A stretch of 64,000 bases of DNA from Malania oleifera. Its lineage: Eukaryota; Streptophyta; Magnoliopsida; Santalales; Ximeniaceae. Of this stretch, positions 10,615 to 22,386 are shown one piece after another; position 1 is the stretch's first letter; every line of letters starts with the position of its first letter. Location: positions 19,124,095 to 19,188,094 of the forward strand of contig NC_080422.1 of NCBI RefSeq assembly GCF_029873635.1. The letters run 5' to 3'. The translations under genes were made by a program, and so were the position numbers. Below the pieces are notes generated by a model that saw only the letters and a program-made list of their open reading frames with translations, had not been told where the DNA came from and ran no database searches.

Positions 10615-12170
10615 TTTTGATGTTGGATGCGCCGTGCAAGAACCCGTGACATTATTCCTTTTTAGGCGGAGATTGAAAGAACTCTCATAGCACTAAGAAA
10701 GAAGAAGAGGGTACTAGCTATGGAGAAAGGACAAGATAATGTGCAGCCGTGCACCTTGAAGGACTATGTACAGCCAGTTGTGAATGTCCACTATTCGGGT
10801 ATCAGATGCTAGCCCATTAATGTCAACAATTTTGAGCTCAAACCCACATTAATCAGCAGGGTGCAACAAGCCCAATTCAGTGGATCACCAGTTGATGATC
10901 CCAATATCCATCTGGCAATGTTTCTAGAGATCTACGACACTGTGAAGATCAATGGTGTTACTGAAAACACCATTAGACTGAGATTGTTCCCTTTTTCTTT
11001 GAGAGACAAAGCAAGAGGTTGACTATAGTCTCTACAACCGGAAAGTATCACTAAGTTATAGGACATGGCTAAAAAATTTCTAGCTAAATTCTTCCCACCT
11101 GCAAAAACAGCTCAACTCAGGAGTGAGATTGGTCAATTCAAGCAACACGATTTTAAATCACTCTATGAAGCTTGGGATAGGTAAAAGGATTTGATTCAAT
11201 GCTGCCCACAACATAGATTGCCGAATTTGTTGCAAATTCAGATGTTCTATGATGGGTTAAATGGGTAATCTCGAACTTTAGTTGATGTTGCATTTGGGGG
11301 AACTTTGATATCAAAGACACCCAAGGGTGCTACTGCTCTTTTGGAAGAAAAGAGCTCAAAGAACTATCAATGGCCAACAGAAAGAACTATGGAAAAGAAA
11401 GTTACTGGGATTCATGAATTGGAGACGTTTTCTACACTTTCTGTTCAAGTTGCTTCTCTATCTCATCAGATTTCAGCTTTGACAACCCAAAGGATACAAC
11501 AAAGTGCAGAATATGTGGCAGCTACAAGTAGAACAAATCTGAGCAATGCAGCAAGTCAAGAACAGGTTCAATACATCAATAATCGGAACTACAACTATTG
11601 GGGTGATCCTTTGCCACAATATTACCATCTAGGGCTTCGAAATCATGAGATCTTGTCTTATGGAAATACAAGGAATGTGCTGCAACCTCCTCAAAGGCTT
11701 GATAATCATCAAGGAGAGAAGAAGATGTCACTTGAGGATGCCATGATATCATTTTTTGAGGACACAAAAGCAAGGTTTAAAAAACTGATTCACGATTGGA
11801 TGACATTGAGATTCATTGCAACAATATAGGAGCCACTATGAAGAATCTTGAAATGCAAATTGGGCAACTGGTCACAACCATCAATATTCAACAGAGACGA
11901 ACTTTTTCTAGAAACAAAAAGTGAATCCTAAGGAACAATGCAACGCCATCACACTTAGGAGTGGAAGAGAAATTAAGAATTCACCAGCAAAAGAAACCAC
12001 GTCCACACCTACAACTAAAAATAATGGCCGAAGCAAGAATAAAGAGGAAGAAGAGGAGATCATGGATGATACAACAAGAAGGATGGACACGCCTCCAGAA
12101 ATTTCCTTTCCAGACAATTCTACTATTCTCTCTACTTCACTTCCTTATCCTCAACGTTTTCAAAAACAAA
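10615..12170 (+). pseudogene. gag: Athila-like gag, copy 2 (broken)
   Basis: It is parallel to copy 1: an N-terminal block around 10625, FELKPTLIS, a long open piece at 11305-11829 (ISKTPKGATALLEEKSS...), and ITLRSGREI at about 11952. Stops include TAG at 10663 and the shared TAA at 11182-11184. The pyrimidine run ending in TTTATTTCAG before the start is present again. No functional product is expected. Confidence 0.85.
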
Positions 12171-12892
12171 AATTAAAAAAGCAATTTTCTATGTTTTTTG
12201 ATATTTATAAGAAAATTCATATAAATATTCCTTTTTGCAGATGCCTTGGAACAAATTCCAAATTCTGTATAATTCCGAAAAGACATCATTTCCAAGAAAA
12301 TAAGGTTGGAGGAGTTTAAAACAGTGAAGCTTACCGAGGAATGCAGTGCTATCTTTGAAAAGAAATTACCTCAAAAATTGAAAGATCTAGGGAGTTTTAC
12401 ATTGCCTTGCACTATTAGAAATTCATTTTTTGATAAATTTTTATGTTATATTGGTGCTATCATTAATCTTATGCCACTTTTGGTTTACAGGAAATTGGGA
12501 CTTGGAGAGATGAAACAAACAAGAATTTCTTTGCAACTAGGAGACCAAACCATCATGTATATGCGTGAAATCATAGAAGACGTATTGGTAAAGGTGGACA
12601 ATTTCATTTTTCCTGCTGATTTTGTGGTGTTAGATATGGAGGAAGACAAAGAAGTTCCACTATTTCCTTGCTGACCATTCTTGGACATTGGAAGGACTTT
12701 AATTGATGTTCAAAGGGTAACTTAACATTGAGAGTGGAAAAATAAGAGGTTATGTTCAACATCTACCAAGACATGAGATTCCCAGAAGATCCAAGCACTT
12801 GCTTTCGGGTAGATATCATTCAACAAGGTGTAGAAAAAGCCTTTCAAAAATATGTACTAATTGATCACCTAGAACGATCCTTGCAGCAGATC
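12171..12892 (+). pseudogene. Athila-like protease region, copy 2 (active site lost, truncated)
   Basis: The linker and retropepsin-like domain are recognisable: EEFKTVKLTEECSAIF, then FTLPCTIRNSFFDKFL, then VKVDNFIFPADFVVLDMEED. The active-site motif CDLGASIN of copies 1 and 3 is changed to CYIGAIIN here, losing the catalytic aspartate. The sequence breaks off at about 12892, in CTTGCAGCAGATCA, where it jumps to 3' UTR sequence. Confidence 0.83.
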
Positions 12893-12955
12893 AATTAATT
12901 TATCTATTCACTTTTGAATAATTTAGATTTTTTATGCAAGTTTATTTAGCACCAG
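12893..12955 (+). other. Recombination scar: 3' UTR fragment joined to a second gag
   Basis: About 60 bases match the 3' UTR of the same family (compare 6937-7010 and 15626-15690). They are followed without a break by gag sequence equivalent to 4270 onward (GTTGTGAATGACAACTATT). The scar links copy 2, cut after protease, to copy 3, which lacks its LTR, primer site and gag start. Confidence 0.8.
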
Positions 12956-14345
12956 TATGGTTAGTTGTGAATGACAACTATTCGGGTATCAGACGCCAGG
13001 CCATTGAGGCCAACAATTTTGAGCTCAAACCCACATTAATCAACACGGTGCATCAAGCCCAATTCAGTGGATCACCACTTGTTGATCCCAATATTCATCT
13101 GGCGATGTTTCTGGAGATCCGTGACACTATGAAGATCAATGGTGTTACTGAAGACATCATTAGACTGAGATTGTTCCCTTTTTCTTTGAGGAACAAAGCA
13201 AAAGGTTGGCTACAATCTCTACAACTAGAGAGTATCACTAGTTGGCAAGACATGGCAAAAATTTTTTTGGCTAAATTCTTCCCACATGCAAAAGCAGCTC
13301 AACTCAGGATTGAGATTGGTCAATTCTAGTAACATGATTTTAAATCACTCTATGAAGCTTAGGAAAAGTAAAAGGATTTGATTCGATGCTGCCCACATTA
13401 TGGATTTCCAGATTGGTTGCGAATTCAGATGTTCTATAATGGGTTAAACGGGCAAACTCGGACTTTAGTTGATGCTGCATCTTGGGGAACTTTGATGTCA
13501 AAGACACCTGAGGGTGCTACTGCTCTTTTGGAAGAAATGACCTCATATAACTATCAATAGCCAACTGAAAGAACTATGGCTAAGAAAGTTGTTGGGATTC
13601 ATGAATTGGAGTCATTTGCTACACTTTCTACTCAAGTTGCTTCTCTATCTCATCAGATTTTAGTTTTGAAAACCCAAAAGATACCACAAAGTGTAGAATA
13701 TGTGGCAGCTACATGTAGGACAGATCTGAGCAATGGTGCAAGTCTAGAACAGGTTCAATACATCAATAATGGGAACTACAGCAATTAAGGTGATCCTTTG
13801 CCAAAATATTACCATCTAGGGCTTTGAAATCATGAGAATTTGTCTTATGGAAATACAAGGAATGTGCTGCAACCGCCTCCAAGGCTTAATAGTCATCAAG
13901 GTGAGAAGAAGATGTCCCTTGAGGCCGCCATGATATCATTTGTTGAGTAGAAAAAAGCAAGGTTTAAAATACTGATTCACGGTTGGAAGACATTGAGACT
14001 CATTGCAACAATATAGGAGCCACTATAAAGAATCTTGAATTGTAAATTGGGAAACTAGTCACGACCATCAATATCCAACAGAGAAGAACTTTTCCTAGCA
14101 ACAGAGAAGTGAATGCTAAGGAACAATGCAAGGCCATCACACTTTGGAGTGGAAGAGAAATTGAGAAGTCGGCAGCAAAAGAAACCATGTCCAAACCTAC
14201 AACAACAAAAAAATGGCCGAAGCATGAATAAAGGGGAAGAAGAGGAGATTGTGGATGATACACCAAGAGAGACGGACACACCTCCAGCAATTTCCTTTCC
14301 AGACAATCCTCCTATTCTCTTAACTCGACTTCCTTATCCTTAATG
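12955..14345 (+). pseudogene. gag: Athila-like gag, copy 3 (start missing, broken)
   Basis: It begins inside Gag and runs through NNFELKPTLINTV, RLRLFPFSLRNKAKGWLQSL and MFYNGLNGQTRTLVDAA to the acidic C-terminal part at 14220-14340. The equivalent of the ITLRSGREI signature is changed here to ITLWSG. The shared TAA stop lies at 13369-13371. The open piece 12934-13329 starts in the 3' UTR scar, so its first residues are not Gag. Confidence 0.85.
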
Positions 14346-15010
14346 TTTTCAAAAACAAAAACTAGATAAGCAATTTTCTAATTTTTCATATATTTCTAAG
14401 AAAATTCATATTAATATTCGTTTTGCAGATGCCTTGGATCAAATGCCAAATTATGTCTAATTCTTGAAGGACATCATTTCCATGAAAAGAAGGTTGGTGG
14501 AGTTCGAAACAGTGAAGCTTACCGAGGAATGCAGTGCTATTCTTCAAAAGAAATAACCTCAAAAATTAAAAGATCCAGGGAGTGTTACATTGCCTTGCAC
14601 TATTTGAAATTCATTTTTTGATAAAGTTTTATGCGATCTTGGTGCTAGCATTAATCTTATGCCATTTTTCTATTTACAGGAAATTGGGACTTTGAGAGAT
14701 GAAACAAACAAGCATTTCTTTGCAACTAGTAGACCAATCCATCAAGTATCCACACGGAATCATAGAAGACGTATTGGTAAAGGTGGACAACTTCATTTTT
14801 CCTGCTGATTTTGTGGTGTTAGATATGGAGGAAGACCAAGAAGTTCGACTAAATCTTGGCCGACCATTCCTAGCCACTGGAAGGACTTTAATTGATGTTC
14901 AAAAGGGTGAGTTAACATTGAGAGTGGACAAGGAAGAGGTTATGTTCAACATCTACCAAGACATGTGATTCCCAGAAAATCCAAGCACTTGCTTTCGGGT
15001 AGATGTCATT
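14346..15010 (+). pseudogene. Athila-like protease region, copy 3
   Basis: The same linker and retropepsin domain are present. The active-site motif CDLGASINLMPF survives at about 14633-14668, followed by KVDNFIFPADFVVLDMEED and LNLGRPFLATGRTLIDVQKG. It keeps the arginine codon CGA where copy 1 has a stop. Frame breaks occur near 14555 and 14690, and a stop (CAAGACATGTGA) at 14966-14968. Confidence 0.83.
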
Positions 15011-15540
15011 CAGCAAGGTGTAGAAGAAGCCTTTCAAAAATATGTACCAGCTGATCACCTAGAACAATCCTTGCAGCAGATTATAGCATAGCAGCGTGTG
15101 GGGAGGCTAGAATCTATGGTAGCAAGGATGAAATTTGTAACCTCTAAAGAAAAGATACAGCAACCTATATCTCCAGAGTTGAAACAATTCCCTGCGCATC
15201 TTCACTATGCATTCTCAGGTGATGCGTATGAAAATGCAAAAATATACAAAGAGCAGATGAAGAAGCAGCATGATGAACAGATTCTTAGGGGTGAGTTTGC
15301 TCCAAGACAACAAGTTCTACTCTTCAACTTAAGATTAAAACTCTTCCCGAGTAACTTGAGGTCAAGATGGACAGGTCCTTATACAATTGATAGAGTTTTC
15401 CCTTTCGGAGCAATAAACTTAAAGGACAAGACAGGGAATATATTCAAAGTTAATGGTAAAAGATTGAAGCACAACTATGGAGAACAAAAGGAGAGGAACT
15501 GTGCATTTATTCCTCTTGGAGATCCTGGTTGATGAAGATT
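15011..15540 (+). pseudogene. Athila pol remnant, copy 3: same RT-to-integrase deletion junction
   Basis: An open piece from 15098 to 15532 carries [17 protein letters not shown], then directly [13 protein letters not shown], then [20 protein letters not shown] and [11 protein letters not shown]. The deletion of RT, RNase H and the integrase core has the same end points as at 6518-6532. The deletion therefore predates the separation of the two copies. Confidence 0.85.
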
Positions 15541-17183
15541 GAAACGTCTGGCTGGAGATGCTAAAACAAGCGCTTATAGGAGGCAACCCAAAGAGTTTTC
15601 ATTTGTTTATTTATTTTATCTTTATCACTTTATTTATTTATCTATTCACTTTTGAATAATTTAGATTTTTGATGTAGGTTTATTTGGCATGAGTACAGAG
15701 TTGAAAATTTAATTCCTCGACCGTTTCACCAAAAAGCCAGGGAAGTTTCTTTCTTTTCTTTGATCTTTCTCATCTTTGAATAACATTGAAAAAAAAATAT
15801 GGATGATTAGGCAATGAGTGACACTACTTATGCTTATCACATACTTGCACATAACCTAGGAGTACACACTTGGGTCAATTATATGTAGTTTCTGTTTATA
15901 TGGCTAAACTAGGAATTGTAAATTATTGAAGGTTGATTGGTAGTTCGTTTGTGTTAATCTAGCAATATAAAATCTTGTATCTACATGGTATCTATTGAGG
16001 CTTAAAAAGTATACATTCATGTGACTTGTGGCACTTACAATTCCTTGTGAACACTGAGAGAGTGTCCATGGCGACTTTGACACCTTGTGAGGTACTGTTG
16101 AGCCATTTATAGTTCTCTCAAGTTTTGGACGTCAACTCAGAGTTCATTAAACTCAACTTTCCCTATTTTTTTATTGATATTCTTTGTACACTAGTCTTGG
16201 TTTTTGACTTGCTAGCCTAGGGGTGACATCTAGTGGGGAGATAGAAACCTAGATCTTGTAGCCTACTCAAGATGTGAAGGCTAAGCCACAACAAAAAATA
16301 GACTTATTTCATGGACTTTTTTTTAGCTCAATGCACGTGGGTGGTATGAAAAAAATAAAATAAGTGTTATGATTGTCTTAACTAACCATAAAAAGAAAGA
16401 AATTGAAAAATGAGCATAAGAAAGAAAAAGAGAAATAGAAATACCCCAGAAGAGGTGAAAAATTATTAACTTCTCCACACAACTACAACAAAAGTCAGGG
16501 ACATGACACATGTTCTTCACATATGAAGACTCTTCACCCGCCTAATGCCTCTGATGTATTCACATCTGATTTGTGAATAAGTTGATGTAGGGTGGTCTTG
16601 GTTAGATATGGCGAGTAGGTGAGAAGATGCTAGGATGAAGGACCAGACACCTTGTAAATAATCTGGATCCTTTTCGAACTAGTCCACTCCGTACAATTAG
16701 CGTTTGTTCCTTAAAATATGTGGGATGTTTGATCACAACACTTCTCCTCATATATGACGAGTGAGCCCATCCTTTTTGAGCGTTTTTGAGGGTATACCAA
16801 TTACGCTGAGTCAAAGCGACAATTATGTAGGTGTCAATGGATATTCTAGGTGTAATGAGTCATACACATTACACATGCCTCGATATTTTGCCTATTTATA
16901 CTCAAATTTATATGACTACATTAACTCTCAATTGTGATAGCTGGTTAATTTTATATGAGTATGTTGTTCTTAATGGCTATAAAATGATGAAACTGCATGA
17001 GTGACTTTCGTCAAAGTTGTGTGAATTGTGTATGAATGAGCTTGTGTGTACTTTGGTGATATTCCTGTATGTGAAATGGTATGGTTGTGTTGCAAGTGTG
17101 TTCATTCATTGAAATTGATATGGCACCACCCTAGATTGCATTCCCATGATTTTTCTAGAGACTAGCAAAATGTTAGAGACTAG
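15541..17183 (+). other. 3' untranslated region of the Athila-like element, copy 3
   Basis: It aligns with 6882-8498, starting at the GGAGGCAACCCAAAGAG block. No gene is visible in either strand. At its end the purine tract and the first bases of the next LTR are missing: 17160-17185 reads ACTAGCAAAATGTTAGAGACTAG where copy 2 has the tract and TGTGATAACGC. Confidence 0.7.
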
Positions 17184-19047
17184 TTGCGTAATTATGCATT
17201 TATATTCATGCATTCAAGTTCATAATCTTAATTAAAATGCCTGATTTTATCTAATTATTTAATCATTGAGATCACCCTATTATTTTAAGATAAATTAGCC
17301 TAATTTTGTTGAAAATCTGCGGACAATAATTTTTGGAAGTCAAGCCATGCAGGCAAAGAAAGGCTATTTTCGACAATATTTTGTAATCTATGCATAATTC
17401 TCACATCCAAGCTCCAATTCAGATGATTCAAAATATTGTAGAAAGATAAGAGAACCCTCTACAACTTTCATGTTTTGCATTTTGAGAAATACTTGCTGCA
17501 TCTAGGTTGAAATCCAACGTGAAATTACCATGTGCTATTTTTATGGATTATTTCAGCATTACTTCGTAATCTAGGTGTAACCATCTCGTCCAAGCTCCAA
17601 TCGAGATAATTCAAAATGCTGTGGAAACCTGTTGAAATTTGGCCTGAAAGTGACGACATACTGTGTGCTTTTGAAATAAAATAAAATAAAAAAAATAAAA
17701 TAAAAAATAAATAAATAAAAAATATATAAAATAAGATGTGACCCGGCCATGCAATCGGGTCCTCTTGGTGGGGTGCTGGGTGAGATGCACATGGATAGGA
17801 GTGGGAGAAAACACAAAGAAACACAAAGTAAAGAGAAAATAAGGGGAAGAAAAGGAAGATTTTGAAAAGTCAAAGAAAAAGGAGGCCAATTAGGTTTTCT
17901 TGGTGGGGGCCACAAACATAGAAAATATAGAAGACATAGGAGGGTTTCACGTTTTGCATAGAGGAGGCCACACCACACACATAGGGGTTTTTTTTCTAGG
18001 ATTGAAGGTGGGGCGCACAGACAAGAGGATTCTTTTGGTGGTGAATTCTCACACACATTGGAGTTTTTTTTTGTACTATTATTTTTTTTTGGGAGGCCAC
18101 ATACAGGAAGCCGTAGCAGGGGACTTTTCTTGGATTATTCTTCGGAGACTGTGAGGAAGAAGGTCAACACAAACAGCAACAAAGGAAAGCGGCGGCACAG
18201 AAAAATAAAATCTTTTCAGGAACCGAAAAGTGGTGAACAACGGTGGTGTTCAGGGTGTTCGCGGCGCGCGACAGCAGTGCTGTGGGTGTCGTTTTATCTT
18301 CTACTCTCCAAATCAAAACAAGCATGGTGAAATATTTTATGTTGGATTTAATTTTTGGAATGAGCTAATTTTTGTTTTCTTGGAAAATGATTTAGCCAGT
18401 TTTAAACTATGCTTGCTCTGCGATGCTAATCTTAAGTAGTTTTTCTTAATGTTTGTTTGAGTTATTCTGCGCTTAATGCTTTTGGCCATTAATTAGATGA
18501 TGTTGATCTTGTAATTTTCTACCGAAAGGGGGAATTATAGGATAGATCTTGGATAATTCAGTGTAGGTGAATATAGAGATCAAAAGACTTATATGAACTT
18601 ACGTAGCATTAAATAAAATCGTCTGTCTTATTGCGTTCTTGCGTTATTAATTTGCATACTCTTATGTTAAATAATAAACAAGAATAGGTTATGATTGACT
18701 ATCGAAAGAGGCTTCTGGAAAAATTGGAGATATGCTAAGAAACAAAGAAAATGAAGTCGAATTAACTAGATTAGTAAAGCATAGCTTAAAACTAGGTGAA
18801 ATCAGTTTCCTAGATATTTTCATCTTCATTAAGTTGATACGTGTTAACCAATTTTATTTTTCTTTGAATAGTTTATTTAAAGTAGCCTTATTTCAATTTC
18901 GCATTCTAAAATTATTAATCTTTCTAAATAAAATCAGAATTAGTACAATTTTGGTACTTGGTAAAATTAAGACATCAATCCCTAAACTCTTCACATTACT
19001 ATATTATAAAATTATGATACTGTGCACTTACAGTTTTGCACCGATCA
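17184..19047 (+). mobile_element. Athila-like LTR, copy 3 (first bases lost)
   Basis: It matches the LTR 8499-10442 from about base 25 onward and ends ...GCACCGATCA. A second small deletion removes the stretch equivalent to about 8650-8675. Directly after it, non-LTR sequence in a different gypsy frame begins (ACCGCTTCTGCTCCC), so this is the right edge of the Athila cluster and the insertion point in the Del/Tekay-like element. Confidence 0.85.
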
Positions 19048-19720
19048 ACCGCTTCTGCTCCCAGACCTTACAGGGGAGGCTATCAGATGCCCCGTGGAGG
19101 CTTGCAAAGGAATGTAGCTCTGGCAAGGGTCTATGCTTTGACGCATGGAGATGCCGAGACTGCAGACGACGTCATGACAGGTACCTTTACTGTTTTATCA
19201 TATCAAGTAATTTTTTTATTTGATTCAGGTGCCACCCACTTCTTTGTGTCTACGGCCTATATTAAATTGTCTGGAAACAAGACCCAGTTATTAGATGTAG
19301 AGTTGTCGATTACTACTCGGACAGGGTCAGTCGTGTAATGTCGTAGGGTACTGAGGGGTTATTCGATAGAAATTCAGGGGAGAGTACTACCAGATGACTT
19401 TATTGAGCTTTATATGCATGGATTCGATGTAATATTGGGTATGGATTGCCTGACAGCTAACTACGCTAATATTGACTGTCATTTGAAAGAGGTAATTTTC
19501 ATACCACCGGGGAAGCAAGAATTTAGATTTGTTGGATCACAGGTGAGTTCCCCGCCACAGTTAGTGTCAGCCATACAAATGAGAAGATTACTCCTAGACG
19601 GTTGTCAGGGGTTTATGGCCTTTGTAAAGGAGGTGTCAAAAATTGAATTGAAGTTAGGCAATACACCAGTGTTTAAGTAGCTTCCAGACATTTTTCTAGA
19701 AATTTACCTGGGTTGCCTCC
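19048..19720 (+). pseudogene. Del/Tekay-like Ty3/gypsy aspartic protease (broken)
   Basis: The translation begins in the gag-protease linker (RPYRGGYQMPRGG, then ARVYALTHGDAE). It reaches the retropepsin active site FDSGATHFFVS at about 19220, then the domain end MHGFDVILGMDCL at 19414-19450. A stop at 19336 and another at 19678 break it. The upstream gag is absent because the Athila cluster inserted here. The same gene on the opposite strand of another copy lies at 33598-33975. Confidence 0.85.
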
Positions 19721-20309
19721 CGACCACGAGGTAGATTTCGCTATTGATTTACTTTCCAGGATGACACCATTCTCTAAAGCCCCTTACCGAATGGCTCCAG
19801 CGGAATGAGGAGAATTAAAGGATCATCTGCAAGATTTATTGAATAAAGGGTTTATCAGACCTAGAGTTTCACCCTGGGGAGCACCAGTGTTATTCATAAA
19901 GAAGAAAGATAGGTCTATGAGGATGCATATTGATTATAGGGACAGAAACAAGGTAACCATTAAAAGCAGTTATCCTTTACCCCGCATAAATGATTTATTT
20001 GACTAGTTTCAGGGTACGCAGGTCTATTCCAAGATTGACCTTGGATCAAGCTACCACTAGGTGAAAGTAAAAGCAGAAGATGTTTTGAAGATAGTTTTCA
20101 GGGCCAGATATGAGCATTATGAATTTCTAGTTATGCCATTTGGTCTAACGAATGCTTCTGTTGTATTCATTGATTTGATGAATAGAATCTTTCATCAGTA
20201 TTTAGACTAGTTCGTTGTAGTTTTCATTGATGACATACTAGTCTACTCGAGGAGCTTTGAGGAGCATGAGACGCACTTACGGCTAGTACTTTAGATGCTC
20301 AGGGAAAAG
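19700..20309 (+). pseudogene. Del/Tekay-like reverse transcriptase, N-terminal two thirds
   Basis: The frame near 19711 reads [64 protein letters not shown] and [20 protein letters not shown]. The catalytic motif VFIDDILVYS (YxDD type, here FIDD) lies at about 20224-20250. Stops occur at D*F, H*V and L*M, where this family has Q, as expected for CAG-to-TAG change. Homology ends abruptly at 20309, where a copia LTR starts, leaving the RT incomplete. Confidence 0.9.
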
Positions 20310-22329
20310 TGTTGGCCTAACTGGGCTTTTTAATCTTGTTTTGATGATAACAAAATGAAGGAGGCTTTAACATGTGTGTTGTTGAGGTTCTTTATTTTAG
20401 ATATAGGTAAAAGGACACTCACAATTAATCATGAAAGTAAGCTGAAGATTAAATATCAATCAAGTGAAAGCTCCTCAAAATATTGACGCAATGCACCACA
20501 AATGAATAGCTCAAAGGCCAAGCAAATCTTGAAGTCAAAAGTGAACCTCAAAAGGCTGCAAGACTTAGTGATTAAGGAGATCATGTTTAGATGGATATTT
20601 GTAAGTACTTCAAAGCCATTACTATTTAGATATGTGAAGCTCCTTAAGATACAAAGACCTAGAGACCAACACTTGAAAAACTCTTGAAAATGTTTTTGAA
20701 AAGTTCCAATTAAGTTTTTCAAGTAAACTAGATTTTTAAAGAAATCAAAAATGGAAAATCTGTCCCGCCAACTGACTAGTCGAACTAAGAATACCTAGCT
20801 GACTGACAGTACCTAGCCGACTAACCAGTTTTGAACGTGGTTTAGTCAGTCGACTGACAGGAAACCTCCAGTAAAGTTAACTGTCCAGCCGACTGACTCA
20901 AATGAACTGAAACTGCCCAGCCGACTAATAGTGCCTAACCAACTAACTATTTTGAACGTGGTTCAGTCAGCCGACTTATAATTTACCTAAATTAATTTTT
21001 AAAAGTCAGAATGGTATCGGCTGCCTATCCAGCCGATTGACTAGTGCAAAATTTGACCCAATTGAGTGGGTCAGCCGACTGACTCTACGGGGATTTTCAA
21101 TTTTTCAAACTTGTGAGAAATTTTTAAATTTGATTCTCTGAATTAATATCTTTTGAAAAGTTACCTAAATGATCTGTATTAAATAAGGCAACTTTTCTTC
21201 AACAAAGTCTATAAATACCTCCTTTGTTCAATGAAAAAATACAAGCCAAAAGATCAAAACTAGCAATACATCGAAGCAATATACGATCCCTGCGTTAAAA
21301 CTCTCCAAAAGTTTTTCTTGCTTACCTCTTTTTGCTGAGAGAAAACTCTACGAAATTGGTGGATTGAAAATCAAGAGTTTGGTTCTAAGTTGCATCTAGA
21401 ATTATTTTAAGAACCATTGGTGACTTCTAAACCTTAAAGCTTCACATTTTCTATTTAGTTTTTGGTTTTTGAAGTACAATTTGGATTTTAACTTGTACAA
21501 CATGCTCTGAGTTTTGAGAGTGTTTTTGTATGCAGATCCTTTGCTTTCTTCTTGATCTTTGACGGTTCAAAGGTTTGTTGGATCATTAAACCAAGCATAG
21601 GTTGTTGCTTGGAGAGGTTTCTTTTCTTGAAAAAGAGGGTAATTGTTGTAAGATTTGTGTTCCACCCGGAAGGAACAAGGTACAGTGAATTCCTTAGTGG
21701 TTGACCTAAGGCAAGGACGTAGGCTGGGGTAAGCCGAACCTCGTAAAAGTTGTGGTGTCACTCTCTTTCCTTTACTCTTTTAAATTTTAGCAAAGATATA
21801 ACCTGTGTGCATGTTGTAATTCTTTCAATTATATTCTAACGTTTATTGGAAATTAAGTAAACCCAAAGCCTAATTTGTTGTTGGGCTTGTGGAAACCGAA
21901 ATGGAATACGTTGGTTAATCAATCTTTTGCGGAAACTATAAGGAAGTACGTTGATTGGTTAACAACCCAAAACCTATTAGCCAAAGGTTTATTTAAATTC
22001 TAATCTTGAAAAAATTTTTGAATGGTATTTTAATATTCAATTCAAAACCCAACTACAAGACTTGCACATTCATATACAAGGCTGCTAAATATTGCAAATT
22101 AAGAATTGATTTCTTGTGTTGCAGTTGTTTTGCTTGAACAGTTAATTAGTTGTGCTTGTTGTGATTGTGCATTGATTAAAGGAAGTAAGAGTTGTGTGGA
22201 TTGACTAATCATTAAGAACAAAAGAAGTCTTTAAAGAATTGTAAAAAGCCTAGAACTTGTGAAAAGACTCTAAGGAATTTTTAAATAACCTAATGTACTC
22301 CCCCTCTTGGGACTACACCTTAGGTTTCA
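20310..22329 (+). mobile_element. SIRE/Maximus-like Ty1/copia 5' LTR
   Basis: The LTR starts TGTTGGCC right where the gypsy RT stops. It ends GGTTTCA immediately before an iMet-tRNA primer site. Its length is about 2020 bp. The U3 (20766-21090) is full of CAGCCGACTGAC-like motifs. A TATA box (TATAAATA, about 21211) follows, and the C-rich end CCCCCTCTTGGGACTACACC is typical of this lineage. I found no matching 3' LTR in the window, because the element is cut at about 24727. Confidence 0.85.
21211..21218 (+). promoter_or_regulatory. Candidate TATA box of the copia LTR
   Basis: TATAAATA followed by CCTCC lies about 120 bases after the last CAGCCGACTGAC-like motif. Confidence 0.55.
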
Positions 22330-22331
22330 AT

Positions 22332-22343
22332 TGGTATCAGAGC
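22332..22343 (+). promoter_or_regulatory. Primer binding site, iMet-tRNA type
   Basis: TGGTATCAGAGC starts two bases after the LTR end. It is the standard primer site of plant copia elements. Confidence 0.9.
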
Positions 22344-22386
22344 CCAATTATAGCAAAACCTAACAAGAAGCTATATAAAGATTAAA

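Noticed and set aside
20502..20722. Short frames on both strands in the copia LTR
   Set aside because: They lie inside U3 of the LTR, overlap each other and show no domain.
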